DNA of 64,000 nucleotides, taken from NCBI GenBank assembly GCA_032164245.1, contig JAVMKO010000006.1:40569819-40633818 (forward strand). The letters run 5' to 3'. Below are positions 11,045-24,654 of this stretch, piece after piece. The stretch's first letter is position 1; every line of letters begins with the position of its first letter. The translations under genes and the position numbers were made by a program. This DNA is from Sternotherus odoratus. Its lineage: Eukaryota > Chordata > Testudines > Kinosternidae. A model generated the notes under the pieces. It did no database searches. It was not told where the DNA came from and saw nothing but the letters and a program-made list of their open reading frames with translations.

Positions 11045-12924
11045 CTGCAAAGTAAGAAAAAAAAAGTGAATAGATTTGATGCAAAGCTGGTAACAGATTA
11101 AAACAAAGACATCAAACACTGAATTGAGGACAATGTTTTGTTTTCTATATAAATATTTTTAACTTGTATCCGAATACAATTCTTTTACAGTAAATTGTAT
11201 TTATATATGCACAAACAGCACACAGGTATATATACCAAAGTATGAAGAATTTTTTGTCTTCCTTACATCATAGATACATTATGTGCAATTTATTCTCATT
11301 TGCATGAAACAAGAAATATGGAAAAAAATAATATCAAATATGCTTAAGGTTTTCTATATGCAAAAATTATGCAGTAGCAAAGGGGAAAATTCCCCCTCCC
11401 AAAAAAATCTGAACAAGAGAAAAATTCACATCATCACTTGAACCATTATGGACCTCCATAGTTTGTTAATTAATCCAGGATTACACCTTCCTCCACACAC
11501 ATTACACCTTCCTACACACACACACACACAGACACACACACACAGGCCTTTTGTGGGAGAACAAACAAGGCCAATCAACAGATACTGTGAACTATGTTGG
11601 GTTTATAGAAATTTTATACATTTCCATCCCATCAGTGTAAAACTAGATAAAATTTTATTCTGACAGGTTCAAGTCTTTAGATCTGGTTTCCATTGCAAAT
11701 GGAAAAATCAAGATATGATTATACACATTCAGTCACAGCTTTTGAAACATGACTGCAGTTAATAAACAAAGATATATTCTAAATTTGATACATGGAGTAA
11801 ATCACTTCACATCAAGATGAAAAGATGCCTCTTCATTGGGAATACTGCCATTTCATTTTTATTCTTCTATTGAGGCCAATTATTGGCAAAACACATATGT
11901 AATGTTTGCCGAAGCAAAATCACAAATTTATAGAGATTAGTACTATTATAAGAAGTTGCAAATGAGGAAGCATCCCAAATCCAAGTCTTGGAATAGAGGT
12001 ATGTGTAAAGCACAAATTTAACTATTACATTCGAAATCAACATGCTCTTGGAAGAACAAGATAACAGAGCTGCGCACAAATGTAGAGAAAAATATAAGAT
12101 GCCAAAGTCACTGCAATAATTTCACTCTCTTTCAAATACAGAGCAGTGATTTCTGAGGCTTTTTAATGTTTTGATTCCTCTGCTTCTTGATTAATTTCTA
12201 ACATACTGCCGGTCAGAAGCTGACTTTGGCAAGTGTTCACCCCTCTCTGATGTAGTAGGTGGTGGAATTAGTTCAAAAATCTGTGTTTTCTCAAACGAAT
12301 GAACCACACATTGGAAAACAAACACTCACAAAAAATACTGCATTAAAGAAAGGCTCTAATTTATATTTATGAATTAATAAAAATGTAAATCTATATAGAC
12401 TTTCTTCAAGTAAAAACATTGTACTATGACAGCGGTTTATGACACCTTATAAATCATCATCGTTCCCTCCACCCTACTCCAAATGATTAACGTAGGCTCC
12501 TGGAACTTTCACGTCAATACAGGTGAAAAATCTGGAATGGTGGAACTCAGATTTAGACTTATCCAAGGACAAATTTAGAACCTTTATAAATGTGGTATTC
12601 TCCATTCTCTAACATCTCTTCTGCTACTGTGTCTGTGTCCTGTTCTCTTATCCCTCTTCTGTGAGAAAGGTCAGAAGAGGAGGGTTCCTTTAAAAGCTCT
12701 GTGGCTTACGGTGTCCTGAGAATCTGCTCCATGCTCCGTCAGGAACATGGGTCTACCAATGGCACAGGGAACATTGTTAAAACCCCTGCTATAAATAGTA
12801 CTGAGAAACCTATGACTCTGTGGCCACGTGTTGGTGTATTTAATAGAGTGCCTCTTCTCAACAGCAGTCACATCACACTGATTCATTACCATGCTGCCAC
12901 TATCTCCCCATGCTGGCTAAGGAA
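11045..12924 (-). other. NPAS3 intron immediately upstream of the exon
   Basis: AT-rich, containing one CA microsatellite. The acceptor AG is at 11045-11046, preceded on the minus strand by a long T-rich tract (plus-strand A run near 11056-11066). No preceding coding exon was recognised. Confidence 0.6.
11513..11544 (+). repeat. (CA)n microsatellite
   Basis: About 16 CA units broken once by GA. Simple sequence repeat. Confidence 0.95.
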
Positions 12925-12929
12925 CACAG

Positions 12930-13385
12930 TCATTGCCATACTGAATCAGGCCACTGGTTTATATATGTTAATCCAGTATCCTGTATCCAACAGTGGATAA
13001 AACCAGATGCTTCAGAGGAATGTGTGAGATATCCATAGTGGACATTCATGCAATAAAAGGTCAACTGGGAAAGTGTTTCTCTAACCTCGGGCAATTAGTA
13101 GTTGGCTTATGTCATTAAGCACAAACGCATAACTTGTGTAGCTGAAGATATTCTTTATTACCCATAAAAATGTCTGTTCCTTTTTAGAATCCCATTATGT
13201 TCTTTGTCTCAATAATAACTTGAGGCAATGAGTTCCACAGATTAATTATGTGTTGCATAAAAAGTTCTTCCTCTTGTCAATTTTACATTTTCAGCCTTTT
13301 TGTTCTTATATTATGAGAAAGACTAAATTCAGCAGGAGCACCTCACTGATCTTTTCTATGTTGTTTGCTATATTATATAATCATT
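12930..13385 (-). mobile_element. CR1-type LINE fragment, antisense
   Basis: The plus strand reads CCATACTGAATCAGGCCACT, CCAGTATCCTGTATCCAAC, GAGTTCCACAGATTAATTAT and TATGAGAAAGACTAAATTC. This is the reverse complement of the CR1 3' region that appears in sense orientation at about 26000-26590. The copy is strongly diverged and has small deletions. Confidence 0.75.
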
Positions 13386-13752
13386 TGGCCCAATCTGGGT
13401 GGAATTTTTGTGGTGACACTAGTAAAAGGCACCTGGATTATATCCCAAAGTGCAAATCTGAGTACCATCAAGTTTAAGAATGTAAACTTCTCAATAAAAT
13501 GGAAGTAACATTTTTGTAATGTTGACAAAGCAACAGTTTTCCCTAACCGCATTTTTGGAAACGGCTCAACCATTTTTCTGAAACTTTTTTTAAAAAAACA
13601 AAAAAAAACAAAAAAGTTATCCTCAAGTAGACACAAATGGAAAATTTCAGCCTGAATAGTTAAAGTTTGAAAAGTTAAAAGCAACTGAAAACAGCTTCTT
13701 ACAATGGGAAGTGTTAGTCACCTTGAATTACGGATGCTATGCCCAGATACGT

Positions 13753-13832
13753 TAGTTAGTCTCTAAGGTGCCACAAGTAATCCTCATTCTTTTTGTAGGA
13801 TACAGACTAACACGGCTACCACTCTGAGACTT
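13753..13832 (-). repeat. short copy of the 'GAGTACTTGTGGCACC' repeat, antisense
   Basis: The plus strand reads GTCTCTAAGGTGCCACAAGT and ACTAACACGGCTACCACTC, the reverse complement of the family at 6355-6655 and 51340-51432, including its 5' end. Confidence 0.8.
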
Positions 13833-16800
13833 CCCACTATAATAGGGACTCATTCATGTCACCTATTTGTCGCTTCTCTCAGTTAAACACCTTTAATCTT
13901 CTACTCCTTCCTGGTGTACGAGTGGCTGTTCCTGCTCTCCCATCCCTTTCTGGCAGACTGTTCTGCACTTTTGCCTCATGGAGCTGACCAAGAAGCACTA
14001 ATGTTGGGATGTTCCTAACTGGTGGTGCCATGGAAGCATACCACTAAGCTGTTTTTCCTCTCTGATTCATGACCATTCCCATAAGTTTTCTCCTTTTTTT
14101 TGCCAGTTTGAGTTACTAGAGGGTGGGTGAATCCTCTTCCTCCTCTTACTTCTCTCTCCTCTCCCCTACCCTCCACCACCCATTATACTTTTGTATCAAC
14201 ACTGACAGAATTTAGCATCTGAAAGCGTCAAAAGAGGAAAATGAGTTGTACGTATATAATGTGCATCTGATAACATTTTTGAAAAAGTCACTGCCTATTA
14301 GATTACTAAGGAACTAACTAGTTCAATTCCTGAAATGCAAGGCAATGAGACAAAAACTTTAAAGTGGTGGAAGAAAGAGGCCAACTCAATTTCTAGTATC
14401 CAAGACAACTGCTCCCGCAAAAACAGAAAAACCTTCTAATGCAATCTAGTCCATCCTAAATATATGGGAGGGCAAAGATGGGCTAAGCACCCTTGTGCCA
14501 ATATTGTTGTTCCTTATACAGGTCAAACAGTATCTGTGAAGGGCTGTCTCATTTGTCATTCATAGGTATTATTTATGACTATTTATTATTTAGGTAATGT
14601 GTGTTGAAATTTTTCAATTTTTCATGTCCTTTGTGCACACCAAGGCACCATCTAGCCTTTAAACAATGGTGATGGAGGAGCTACGGGATGGTGTCTTGTA
14701 GAACAGTATTTGACACCATGGTCCGCTACATGTTTGCTGCCAATTTTTGTTTAGCAAAGAGATATTCTTGGAAGTATGATCTGAATTATACACATATGTC
14801 CAACTGTGTAACTATTGTTAGAAAAACACAGTTGTTTCCCCTTTAGCAAAATTTTAAAGCTCTCTTTCAATTTGAGGACCCCAAAGTAACTACCAAAGAC
14901 CAAACCTCCAAAAAGAAACTCTGTAAAACAAAGGCAAGCATGACCTTTGGACCAGATGTGGGCTTCAAAGTTCTATACTCTGTTCCATAGCATGCTGCAC
15001 CTCAGTACAGAGGTGCAGCGTGCAGAGATTAAAGAGACTTCACAAAATGCTCCATTTTCACATAAGCAGAGGCCACTCAGATATAGATGGAATATACATT
15101 TTGGGACCTGCAATCTCAAGCTCCCTTCCCCCTCTGTTTTTAATGTGAACTTGGCTGCCACCAGCTCAATTTTATGCTCACTACTGGGGTTCCTGAAAGT
15201 TGTTAATGAGGCTCTCGGATGGCCAAATTTGGGGCATCTCTGATCTAAGGAAAAGACTAATAACACTCCTATTTTGAGACAGTTTATACTTATTGCTTAT
15301 GTATAAAATGTGATTAAAGGTGAAGTTTCATAGCACTTTTTAATCTTGATTTGAGAAAACCATTATTTATTATGTTGTTTCAATCACCACAGGCTACTTT
15401 TTATTTTTTTTTAAACTGCCCCACTGTTTTCAACAGGCTCCAATTAAGATTCTGGGGTCAAAGGGTTAATTACATCTTCTTACCCACTATGTAGAATTTT
15501 CTGATTATTAACCAAGGTTGGATTAAGATGAAAAAGAACCGACATAAATGTTAATACTTGTCCCTCCTCAAGAAGATTTATCATAATACCATGCTGAAAT
15601 CTATATGCTTTCTTCAAAGCAGTTAGATAACAAAATATTAGCGGAAACACTTAAATAAATGTTTTAAAGACATGCAGGTGTCTGATTTATTGAGACAGTC
15701 TTCTTATTACTAAAAACAGTTCTAAGTCAGCCAGACAGGATTGATACAAGATTTCCTATGTCATATCTCAGTAAGACTATGTGGTAGACATGAAGGAAGT
15801 GAGATTCAGATGTAAAAGTCAGTTGCTATATCACCTCCCAATAATGGTGCCAATAACTATAATTTATAGCCTCTGACATCTACATAATGCAAAAAATATA
15901 ACACTTTTTTAACCCAAAACACTGAATGGCTCTTCCAGTATTTGTGAAATTGTGGAATTATTTCCTTGCAGGGTATGAAACTAACTGTACCACTTTGACT
16001 GAATGAGTACTAATGTATAATGCATTGTTAAGTGAATTTATACTTGTCAGAGGAATTTTGTCCCTGGTATTTTTGCATATTCTCACTACAGCCAAATTTC
16101 AGAGACTGAAATCTTACTACAGTGTCCTTCTGGGGAATATCCTCATGTATCATACTATCCATGAAGTCCCTAATTCCTTTTCCTATATTCCAATTCTGCA
16201 AAAAACCCTGCTACCCTGACCTAAACTCCAGTTAGAGTGAAGAATTACCAGTAGGCTAGGTTATTTTAATGACAGATTAGTTTAAACTAAGCCTTCACCA
16301 TCTGTTCCACCCCCTAATTATGAATGCAAAAAGAACATATTTCACAATTACATCAGTAAAAAGTAAGATATACATGATTTAAATGCAGGCATGTGTTCTT
16401 TGTCCAATGCAGCATGCATCTATGATGCTTTTCTCATAATTCAGGCTCTGATTGGGGGGATGGGGAGCAAACTGCTCACCCCTGATAAAATAGATTCATT
16501 GATATACTAAACTTTTTCCTGGCAAACAGATCATCTTAATTAGAATTTTTCACTGTTATGACATAATGATATTATAACTGGAGCTGAGCATTAATTTGAG
16601 CACAATGCCTGTCACCAATTAGATATAAAGCATCCAATAACAGCTAAAAATACTTTACTATTACTAAAGAGAGACTGCACTGGAGATCAACACCATTTAC
16701 CTAAGGAAACAGTTCTCCTGCAGCAACAGAGCTAAATAGCATAGCAATAATTTACTAACAACAATAATTAAAGGTGAGGTTTTGGGTTTTTTTTTGTCTC

Positions 16801-19800
16801 ACTAGTAAAAATTAGACAGGGCCTTTCGAACTTCATGAATATGCAACGTCATAAGGAACAGGTTAACAGGAATCTGTTTTGAGGCTGCAAGGCATGCCTA
16901 CTGTGCTATCACTATTAAGATATCAGAATGGTATTCTACGGTAGCTCCAACAAATATACCAAAGCTTTACTACTTATGTGGAAAAACCTAACAGCTTGTG
17001 CCTGGGGCTTTTGCAACAAAGTACTGTAAAAAGACAAAACTCTTGTTCCCAGAAATATGATTTAATGTGCAGTGTATCCGAGACATATGTAAAAAAATCA
17101 AAAGTTTGGGCATTTATTAATTTATAGAAATCTCCAAAAGCTTTATTCTTGCTCGTTTGCCTTCTCTGCTTGAGAACAAAGAAATCCCAAATAAAATAAA
17201 AGGTGAGATCACAGAAAATTACTGCAACGTTCTTTGGGCTTCAGACCCTTTCCCACAGAATGAAAATCCTCCCTAATCACAAAATCAAACTGCAGTACAC
17301 TCCATTCACTTTTTCAACCCTCATACCAATACCATTTTATGTATTTAACACATCCAGTGCAATAAACTACACTAAGCATGGAATTTGACTGAGTCTGTGA
17401 CACACATTTGGCAACAAAACTAAAATGAAAGGATGAGGTAAGAGGACAAGCTCAAAGGACATGGTTAGAGAGAGCTTTGCTGTCAGTTTATTAATTTGGC
17501 TCCCTCTTGCTTTTTTACTCCCATGGATGGGGAGACTGGATGAAATTTACAATTGGAAATAAAACAAAACAAAAACCCAACCAGTCAATCTTAAGAAAAC
17601 CTTTTCTCAACTTTGAACCAAAGAGCAAAAATATGTAAAAGAACTTGCCAAATCTCCTGAAGCATCACTCACCAAATCTGTGCTCTGTGAGACAAGGTGA
17701 ACCCAAAACAGCAAATGATTGCATGAGCAGACTTATTTCATAAACATCGATATTGTTTTAAGATCTCTTACCAAGATCAATTGCAAAGTAGATGAAATAT
17801 TAGAGAAAATTAGAAATTCAGACGGGATGGTAACACTTGACAACTGCTAGTTGTGTTTTGAGGCTGCATTCATGGACATAGTCAGAAATAACAAAATGAC
17901 TAATAACACAGATGAGGCAGAGAATCATTAAATAATTATAAACTGCAGAGTTGTGGGAGTTCAAGGAAAACCAAAGAGTAGCAATCTTTTGTGTGCAAAA
18001 CTGCTGAAAGGTTTTTGGGGACCACCACTTTGTGGATAATGGTTTAATTTCTGCTAGAAAGCTGTTTTCAGTTGTTACACCATCCCAAACTATCCTATGA
18101 ACATGCACAAAATAGCACCCTAAAGGCTATCCGACCCATTGAAAATCAGTATTGCAGGAAGAAAGTAATATCCTTGACCTGCACTGCAATGCTATTAAAA
18201 GACAGAAGGAACTTTATTAGTGCAAAAAAGAAATTCCAAGATAGAGGAATTGCATCCATTACGTATCCAGCTTCTGAAAATAAATTATGCTAGCCAAACA
18301 TTTTATGTAGTATGCAGACACATTATCAAGGCCAAACCATGAGAAATAACTGATGAAATGGAGTCAAATGAGAGAAGGCAAATTATTTTAAGTACCTTTG
18401 TGAACCTTTTTTTGGTGGAACACTTGAACTAAGATTCTATATATCACATATCTCTACTGATTTTTATGCTTGAATTTGATCAAGTGACCTGAATTGATTG
18501 AATTCTTGAAACTGTTATTATGGTCTTGTAGAGGATGACGTACAGGCAGAGACTGATATGTTCTGGGGAGAAAACCATCTTTGTTAGGAGTGATTTTGAT
18601 ATTTCATACAATACAGCACTAGCACAGTTAAAGTCAACTGGCTGGATAGATTAATTTACCTGTTAGGTTTCCAAGAGATTACAGTTTTAATAGTCTGATG
18701 ACCTACTCTTGGATGGTTTTACATCCCAGAGAGGGTAGAGAGGGTATCAAAGCAGACAACCTTCACTGAAGAAGACTAGATATTCTGTAGCAGGAGACAC
18801 TAACCTTTTGGAGTGGATGATTTTTTTACTCCCACATTCTTCATTCAATAGAAGGATTGTACTTACATTATTTGGTTCCTTTGGAACAATCTGAAAATGT
18901 TAATAGTGTATTCTGTAGTACACCCATGAGAGAGGATGGTGTAATTACTCGTCTATTTCCTATATCTAGATGACCAACATAACTTTTTCATTGTGCAGTC
19001 TCTGTATAAGATTTTAATAGTAGGAAAACCCTTTGATCTTGTCTTAATTGTTGCTACTTATTCAAAAAGTCTATACTTTGAAAGCTGCAATGTACAATAA
19101 ATGGTGGACATCACACATCCCCCCATTTTCAAGAAACAGGTACCTGACAGAAGATATACAGGAAAAGGAGAGAAATGGAGGTGGGGAGCGGAAGAGAGGG
19201 ACTGCTGAGGGTGGAACTCGGGGCTGCCTCACATAATTAAATTCCATTTTGTGGGAGTTGTGTATTAAAGCACTGACCTTACATCTCTAGGATATCAGTT
19301 CATGCTGAACATGTTGCCTTGAATTTTATGGGTTTCCTACTTTTAGTACTAGGCTGTGTGGACTTCAGACTCTCTGCAAAGACACTGTATGCCACTTGGT
19401 ACAATCAAAAATATCTATTTAGGATGAAAGCTATCATACAGAGATTGCATTACCTATCTTTTGCCCTAAGAGTGTGGCTTCTTCAGGTCAAGCGGTCATT
19501 ATCTCCCCGCAGACTAGCTTCTCTTTGGTTCTAGGAGATTTCAGTTTCCAGTAGCACCTGCTCTTTAGAGGTACAAACATTCATCTGATATAAAACATGA
19601 TGGTTGTGGGTACATTCAAGTTCTGCAAAGTGCCATTCTGAATGAAGTACTTGATCCTGCAAGTACTTGCATAGTGTTGCTACCATGAGTATTAGTATAG
19701 AAGTCGTGTTAAACTGCTCATAGTAGTAAGAACAATAGTAGGTAGTGAGTGTTTGCAGGATGAGGCCTCAGGTCCCAGTGCTGGACTCCTGGGGTCAGAC

Positions 19801-19926
19801 CATGGGAACCCCGTTAACTTTAATGGAGTACCGAACAGGTGCAAACATCTACTGAAGCAGGTGCTCTCTCTGTAACTTTAAAACCCCTAAGATTGAGAGA
19901 AAATAACCAATGTGAATGTTTCAGCT
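13833..19926 (-). other. long intron stretch without recognised elements
   Basis: Six kilobases of AT-rich sequence. It includes a pyrimidine-rich tract near 14130-14175. Short open frames are all below 100 codons and none resembles a known protein. Diverged repeats too old to see by eye may be present. Confidence 0.5.
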
Positions 19927-20425
19927 TGTCACAGGGTCTGCACAGGTTTCTCTATTTCTCCCCTATGCCCTGTGTTTGGCTGGTACAAATAAGAGTCCTC
20001 ACACGTTCCTCTGGTGCTTCACCTAAGTGCCTTTATTTACAGTACAGTCCAAAGTCTCCAGTGCAACCAAGTGGTCCCTTTATCTCCCAACAATTACCCT
20101 CCTTTTACCTTGTACAAGGGTCTCCAGGCCCCTGAGGCACCCTGCCTGTGGTGGGGCGACAGAGCTGCAGCCTCCTGTCCCATTTCTGGCTTGCCTCCCC
20201 AACTGAGTTCAGCTCAGGGCTTTTCTAGCCCTCTCAGTCTGCAGCCCCAGCTGTGACCACTTAGCCCAGCCTACTGTGGTGGGCCAGCCCTCGTTAGGGC
20301 TCCCTGCTGGGCTCCCTGCTGACTGCTTTGAGCCACTGCCCCCAGCCCTCCTGCCAGAAAGCTTGGCTTAGCCAGAAGGGGCAGGGCATTCAAGGGGTTT
20401 TACCCCTGCCCGGCCATACACACAC
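19927..20425 (-). mobile_element. possible solo LTR
   Basis: On the minus strand the block starts TGTGTATGGCCGGGCAGG and ends near CAGACCCTGTGACA, so it has TG...CA borders. The minus strand also carries AATAAAGGCAC about 115 bp before the end, where an LTR would place its polyadenylation signal. Base composition is richer in GC than the surroundings. No internal retroviral sequence was seen and no target duplication could be read, so this is a tentative solo LTR. Confidence 0.45.
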
Positions 20426-20505
20426 AAAAATTCCATCTTAACTAGGGTTGCCAAGGCTTCTGGTTTGGCCAGAACTCTCCTGGAATCAGGCTCGATCTCC
20501 TAGAG

Positions 20506-21371
20506 CAGAGGTGGGCAAACTACAGCCCGCGGGCCATATACGGCCCTCCCACCATTTTTATCCGCCCTGACACAAGCTGGGGGCGTGGAGCCAGTGGACC
20601 CACATTCCCAGCCAGTGGCACCAGGCATGTGTGGTGAGCTGTGGGCCTGGGCTCCCCGGCAGGTGAGGTCCCACGAGGTCCCCTTCCGTTCTCATCGGGG
20701 GCACTGTTTGGGGCCGGGAGCCGTGGGGCCCCTGCGCTCCCCGGTGAGTGCGCTGGGCATGGAGCATGCAGAGCCGCAGGGGCGGGGTCCGGAGAGCACG
20801 GGAAGCCGTGGGTGGCCCCTCCCGGGGGGGCACCGCTCCACGCTGGGAGTGCGGGGAGCTGCAGGGTCCAGGCGCTCCCTGGCGTGGGTGCCGCACTGGG
20901 CTGGGAGGAGCTGTGGGAGCCCCCTGTGCTGTACAGTGGGGGGTGCCAAGCCGGGAGCACGGGGAGTCGCGGGGTCGTCCCAGCAAAGGCACTGGGCCGG
21001 GAGGACAGGAGCCCTGGGGGGCGCAGAGCTGGTAACAGGAGGAGGCATGCTTAATTGGTGGGTTGCCGGGTGGCAGTGGTTGGGGGGGGGAGTCTGGGGA
21101 GGGGGCAGTCAGGGAACAAGGAGTAGGGGGCTTTCGGTAGAGGGTGGGGTCCTGGGGTGCAGTTAGAGTGGGGGGGGTCTCGGTAGGGGCAATGGGGGGG
21201 GTTGGATGGGTTGGGAGTTCTGAGGGGGGCAGTCAGGGGATGGGAATTGGGTGGGGGTCAGATAGGGGGCGGGGCCAGACTGTTTGGGGTGGCACATCCT
21301 TCCCTACCTGGCCCACCGCACCATTTTGAAGCCCGATGTGGCACTTGGGCCAAAAAGTTTGCCCACCCCTG
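20506..21371. mobile_element. GC-rich hAT-type element, 866 bp, perfect target duplication
   Basis: Ends are CAGAGGTGGGCAAAC and GTTTGCCCACCCCTG, flanked by the perfect 8-bp duplication TCCTAGAG (20498-20505 and 21372-21379). Subterminal text GCCCGCGGGCCATATACGG and GATGTGGCACTTGGGCC matches the shorter element at 39436-39808. The body is GC-rich with a G-rich right half of short GGGGGCAGTCAGGG-type repeats. Open frames of up to 193 codons follow from composition. No transposase is present. Confidence 0.92.
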
Positions 21372-21379
21372 TCCTAGAG

Positions 21380-24301
21380 GTTACTGAAGCTAATCCAGGA
21401 GACTATATGCTGCTAAAAGTCCAGTGGCATAGCAGGACTAAGACAGACTCTCTAACTGCCCTGGATCTGTGCCGCTCCTGGAAGCCAGTAGGTGGAAGCA
21501 TAGCCAGGGGGTCTCTATGTGCTGCCCACACCCCAAGCGCTGTCTCCGCAGCTTCTATGGGCTGGGAACAGGGAACCACAGTCAATGGGACCTGCAGGGG
21601 GACAGTGCCCACAGGAAGTGGCAGCACGCAGAACTGCCTGGCTGCCCCTGAGCGTAGGAGCTGGAAATGCCAGTTGCTTCCAAGAGCCACCTGAGGTAAA
21701 CAATGCCCAGCTGGAGCCTGTACCCCAAATCTCCTCCTGCACCCAAACTCCCTCCCAAACCTCAACCACCTGCCCCATCCCTGGGCATGGTCTTGGGGAA
21801 GGGGCAGGGAAGAGAGCAGGGCAAGGATGTTTCAGTTTGTGAGATTAGACAGGTGGCAACACTAATTTTAACCAAAAAAACTTCATAGGCACAGGGTGCC
21901 TGTGTCTGTTTCAAGTGCAGTATTTACATATTTTTAAATGTGCTCGCAGCATGTTCAGCGCAAAGTAATAGGATCAACCAGTAAAGGTGGATAAAATAAT
22001 CACATGGAGGAACCTTCATTACACAGGTGTATTGCTAAAATAACAATTCTACTGAACAGGTGCTCAGATCATATAGTAATAGGGACCTTGAGAGTAACTA
22101 GCTAGCTAGAATTAGGCCTGTATCCTGCAGTTCACTGCACATGAACCCCACTCATGTCAACAGTGCTCTACACAGGTGCAGTGCTGTGCCTGTGCACAGA
22201 GAATTGTATGATTAGAGCCTCACTGTGTAATGCATTACACATTTATTAAAAGACAATATTGATACCTGACATAGATGAAGGAATGAAAACACATTCTTTG
22301 TCTGATGCATTATACTGATTTGTGCTCTTTGGTAGGCATGCTAAAATAGCACGATCTTAAGAATGTCTCTGATAATATGGTATATAAAAATATCAGGCCA
22401 GCTCCTTTCCTTCCAATCTCAATGAGTGGTGCACAAAATCCAGAAACTGGCCATAACTCAACAGCGGAGAATTCCTCCCTCTTTCAGCTGGCATTAAGTT
22501 GGCAGAGCTGATTCCTGTACCAACTGCCACCCCTTGTATCTGGGCACTGAGGGGGAGCAGCACCACAGAGATCCACTCCATCAAGTTCTTAGGACCCATG
22601 CACTGCTTGCATAAATTAGAGCAGCTCCTTCCTCCTGTAACTCACTCATGGGCTGGCACATGCCAACCCACAGAATCAGAGCTGGAACGAGCACTGACAA
22701 TCTCCCCAGTACACCTGTGGTTCTCAGCCTAGGAGAGAAACTGATCCATCTTGAATCTGAGTCTGTCTGCTATCGAAAGTTTAATTTTGAAAAATTGGTT
22801 TAGATACACTGAAACCTAAATTTCCACGTGGGGAAAGGATTCTGAAGTTGTTCTTTGATACTCTTGCTTTTTATCCCTCCAATTTTCAGTATAATTAATA
22901 GTTCTGGGTAGAGAAGTGCTGTGAATACAACCATAGTAGCTGAAAACAAACAGTTTATTTCCTGAAATCATTTGGGATCTACATTAATAGGAATGTTTCA
23001 GAACCTTATCCCTAAGGAATTATCCAATCTTTCTGTGTTCTACGTTTTAAACCCGATATTTCTATATTGGTTTTCAGTGCATTCTTGAAGTGTTTTGAGG
23101 TTGCAGTGCTTCACTCCTGAAGTATATTCCACACAAAGAAGGAATGCCCACTTATGAGAAAATCAATTATTCTGATGGAATCTGAAGCCTGGTCCTGAAT
23201 GATTTCAGGATAACAACTCAGTTTACCGCTACAGCACTGCGCTGCTACATTGACCTTCCACTTCTGTTTCACAGCTGGAATATGAGACCAGGTGAGAAGA
23301 CAGTATGTATCTCTGCTGTCAACAGGAATCAAATCCCATTCTAGGCTGTGAGGAATGCTGCTTCCCCTCCCGCCACCCCTCCCGAGCTCACCGACAATTT
23401 AATGCCTGGGTATGTAAAGATAAGTATGGATTTTGCTGTTTACTAACATACTTGCATAAATTCAAGCATATCAGCTAACAGCACAGAACAGCTCTTTCTC
23501 TGAAGAAGGTTTATACTTGTTTTGCTCAGATTAATATACCGTAGTGGCATCTGCAAGTGCTGCTATAATTAAGGGTCTGTTTGCATTTTCACTACAGAAT
23601 CCTATTTTCATGTGTGTGTGGCAATCTGTCTAACATATATTACATATCTAGACACACACACATACATCTACACACTCACTACAGGCAGAAATGTGGAATA
23701 CAAGATCTCAACCCAGGAACAATATACAATTTATAGAAATACAGCTTATGTGCATGCAGAGAACTATGTGAAAATTTTCCTATGGATTTTTATCACAGGA
23801 GGATTAGGGTGCATGTGTGGAAACTCCACTGTGATGATATCCCCTTAAGGGCATCCTGAAGCAATTGCAGTGTATTGTATCGATAACCTGTGCATCAAAG
23901 AGTTCTCAAGACTTTCATGACACAATAGAATACAGTTGGTGTCTGGTGTGCCAATAATCACACTCAGTATTAGCTAAGAGGTCCAAATAAGTCTTGACAC
24001 AACAGCTCCCAATGCTATAGTACATGTCAACAATCGGTGTATTATGTCCTTCAAGTAAAAAATTGACACAATTGCACCAAACTCTTACTATCCATTACAA
24101 TGCAATTTGTAACAAATCTTCAGCTTAAAGCCTCTCCCCAAAGAGATCTTGATGGAACAGCTTTACTCTATGGTGTCAAGGATCCACACTTGCCAACTCT
24201 CTCCCTTCTCCCCAAAATGGGATACTTCTTTTCTGTGGATTCAGTGCCAACTAACGATAACTAAGGAACAATTCTGCACATCAGTTCTTCTAACCATAAC
24301 G
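21380..24301 (-). other. intron, mostly unrecognised
   Basis: GC-richer at first (to about 21850), then AT-rich. Text near 22110-22210 (CCTGCAGTTCACTGCAC) has the texture of decayed reptilian repeats. A short CA-rich run lies at 23653-23680. No coding resemblance. Confidence 0.45.
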
Positions 24302-24309
24302 CCTTAACC

Positions 24310-24609
24310 CAGGGGTGGGCAACCTACGGCATGCATGCCGACGGTGGCAAGCAAGCTGATTTTCAGTGGCAATCACACTGCCAGGGTCCTTGCCACCAGT
24401 CGGGGAGGCTCTGCATTTTAATTTTAATTTTAAATGAAGCTTCTTAAACATTTTAAACCCCTTATTTACTTTACATACAACAATAGTTTAGTTATATATT
24501 AAAGACTTATAGAAAGATACCTTCGAAAAACCTTAAAATGTATTATTGGCATGTGAAACCTTAAATGAGAGTGAATAAATGAGGACTCGGAACACTACTT
24601 CCGACCCTG
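24310..24609. mobile_element. hAT-type MITE ('GGGGTGGGCAACCTACGGCA')
   Basis: Starts CAGGGGTGGGCAACC and ends CCGACCCTG. The flanks CCTTAACC (24302-24309) and CCTTACAC (24610-24617) agree at 6 of 8 bases, as expected of an old target duplication. The interior (GCTGATTTTCAGTGGCAA, TTTAAATGAAGCTTCTTAAA) matches from memory a common turtle hAT MITE. Non-coding. Confidence 0.82.
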
Positions 24610-24654
24610 CCTTACACATACATTGGTAAACACACATTGTTATTGTTAGGTTCT

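Noticed and set aside
14100..14180. Pyrimidine-rich stretch as a branch point and acceptor for another exon
   Set aside because: On the plus strand, opposite to the gene, and no open frame with protein resemblance follows.
20520..21166. Frames of up to 193 codons resembling a proline/glycine-rich protein
   Set aside because: Contained in a non-autonomous hAT element; both strands are open, as expected of low stop-codon density in GC-rich DNA.
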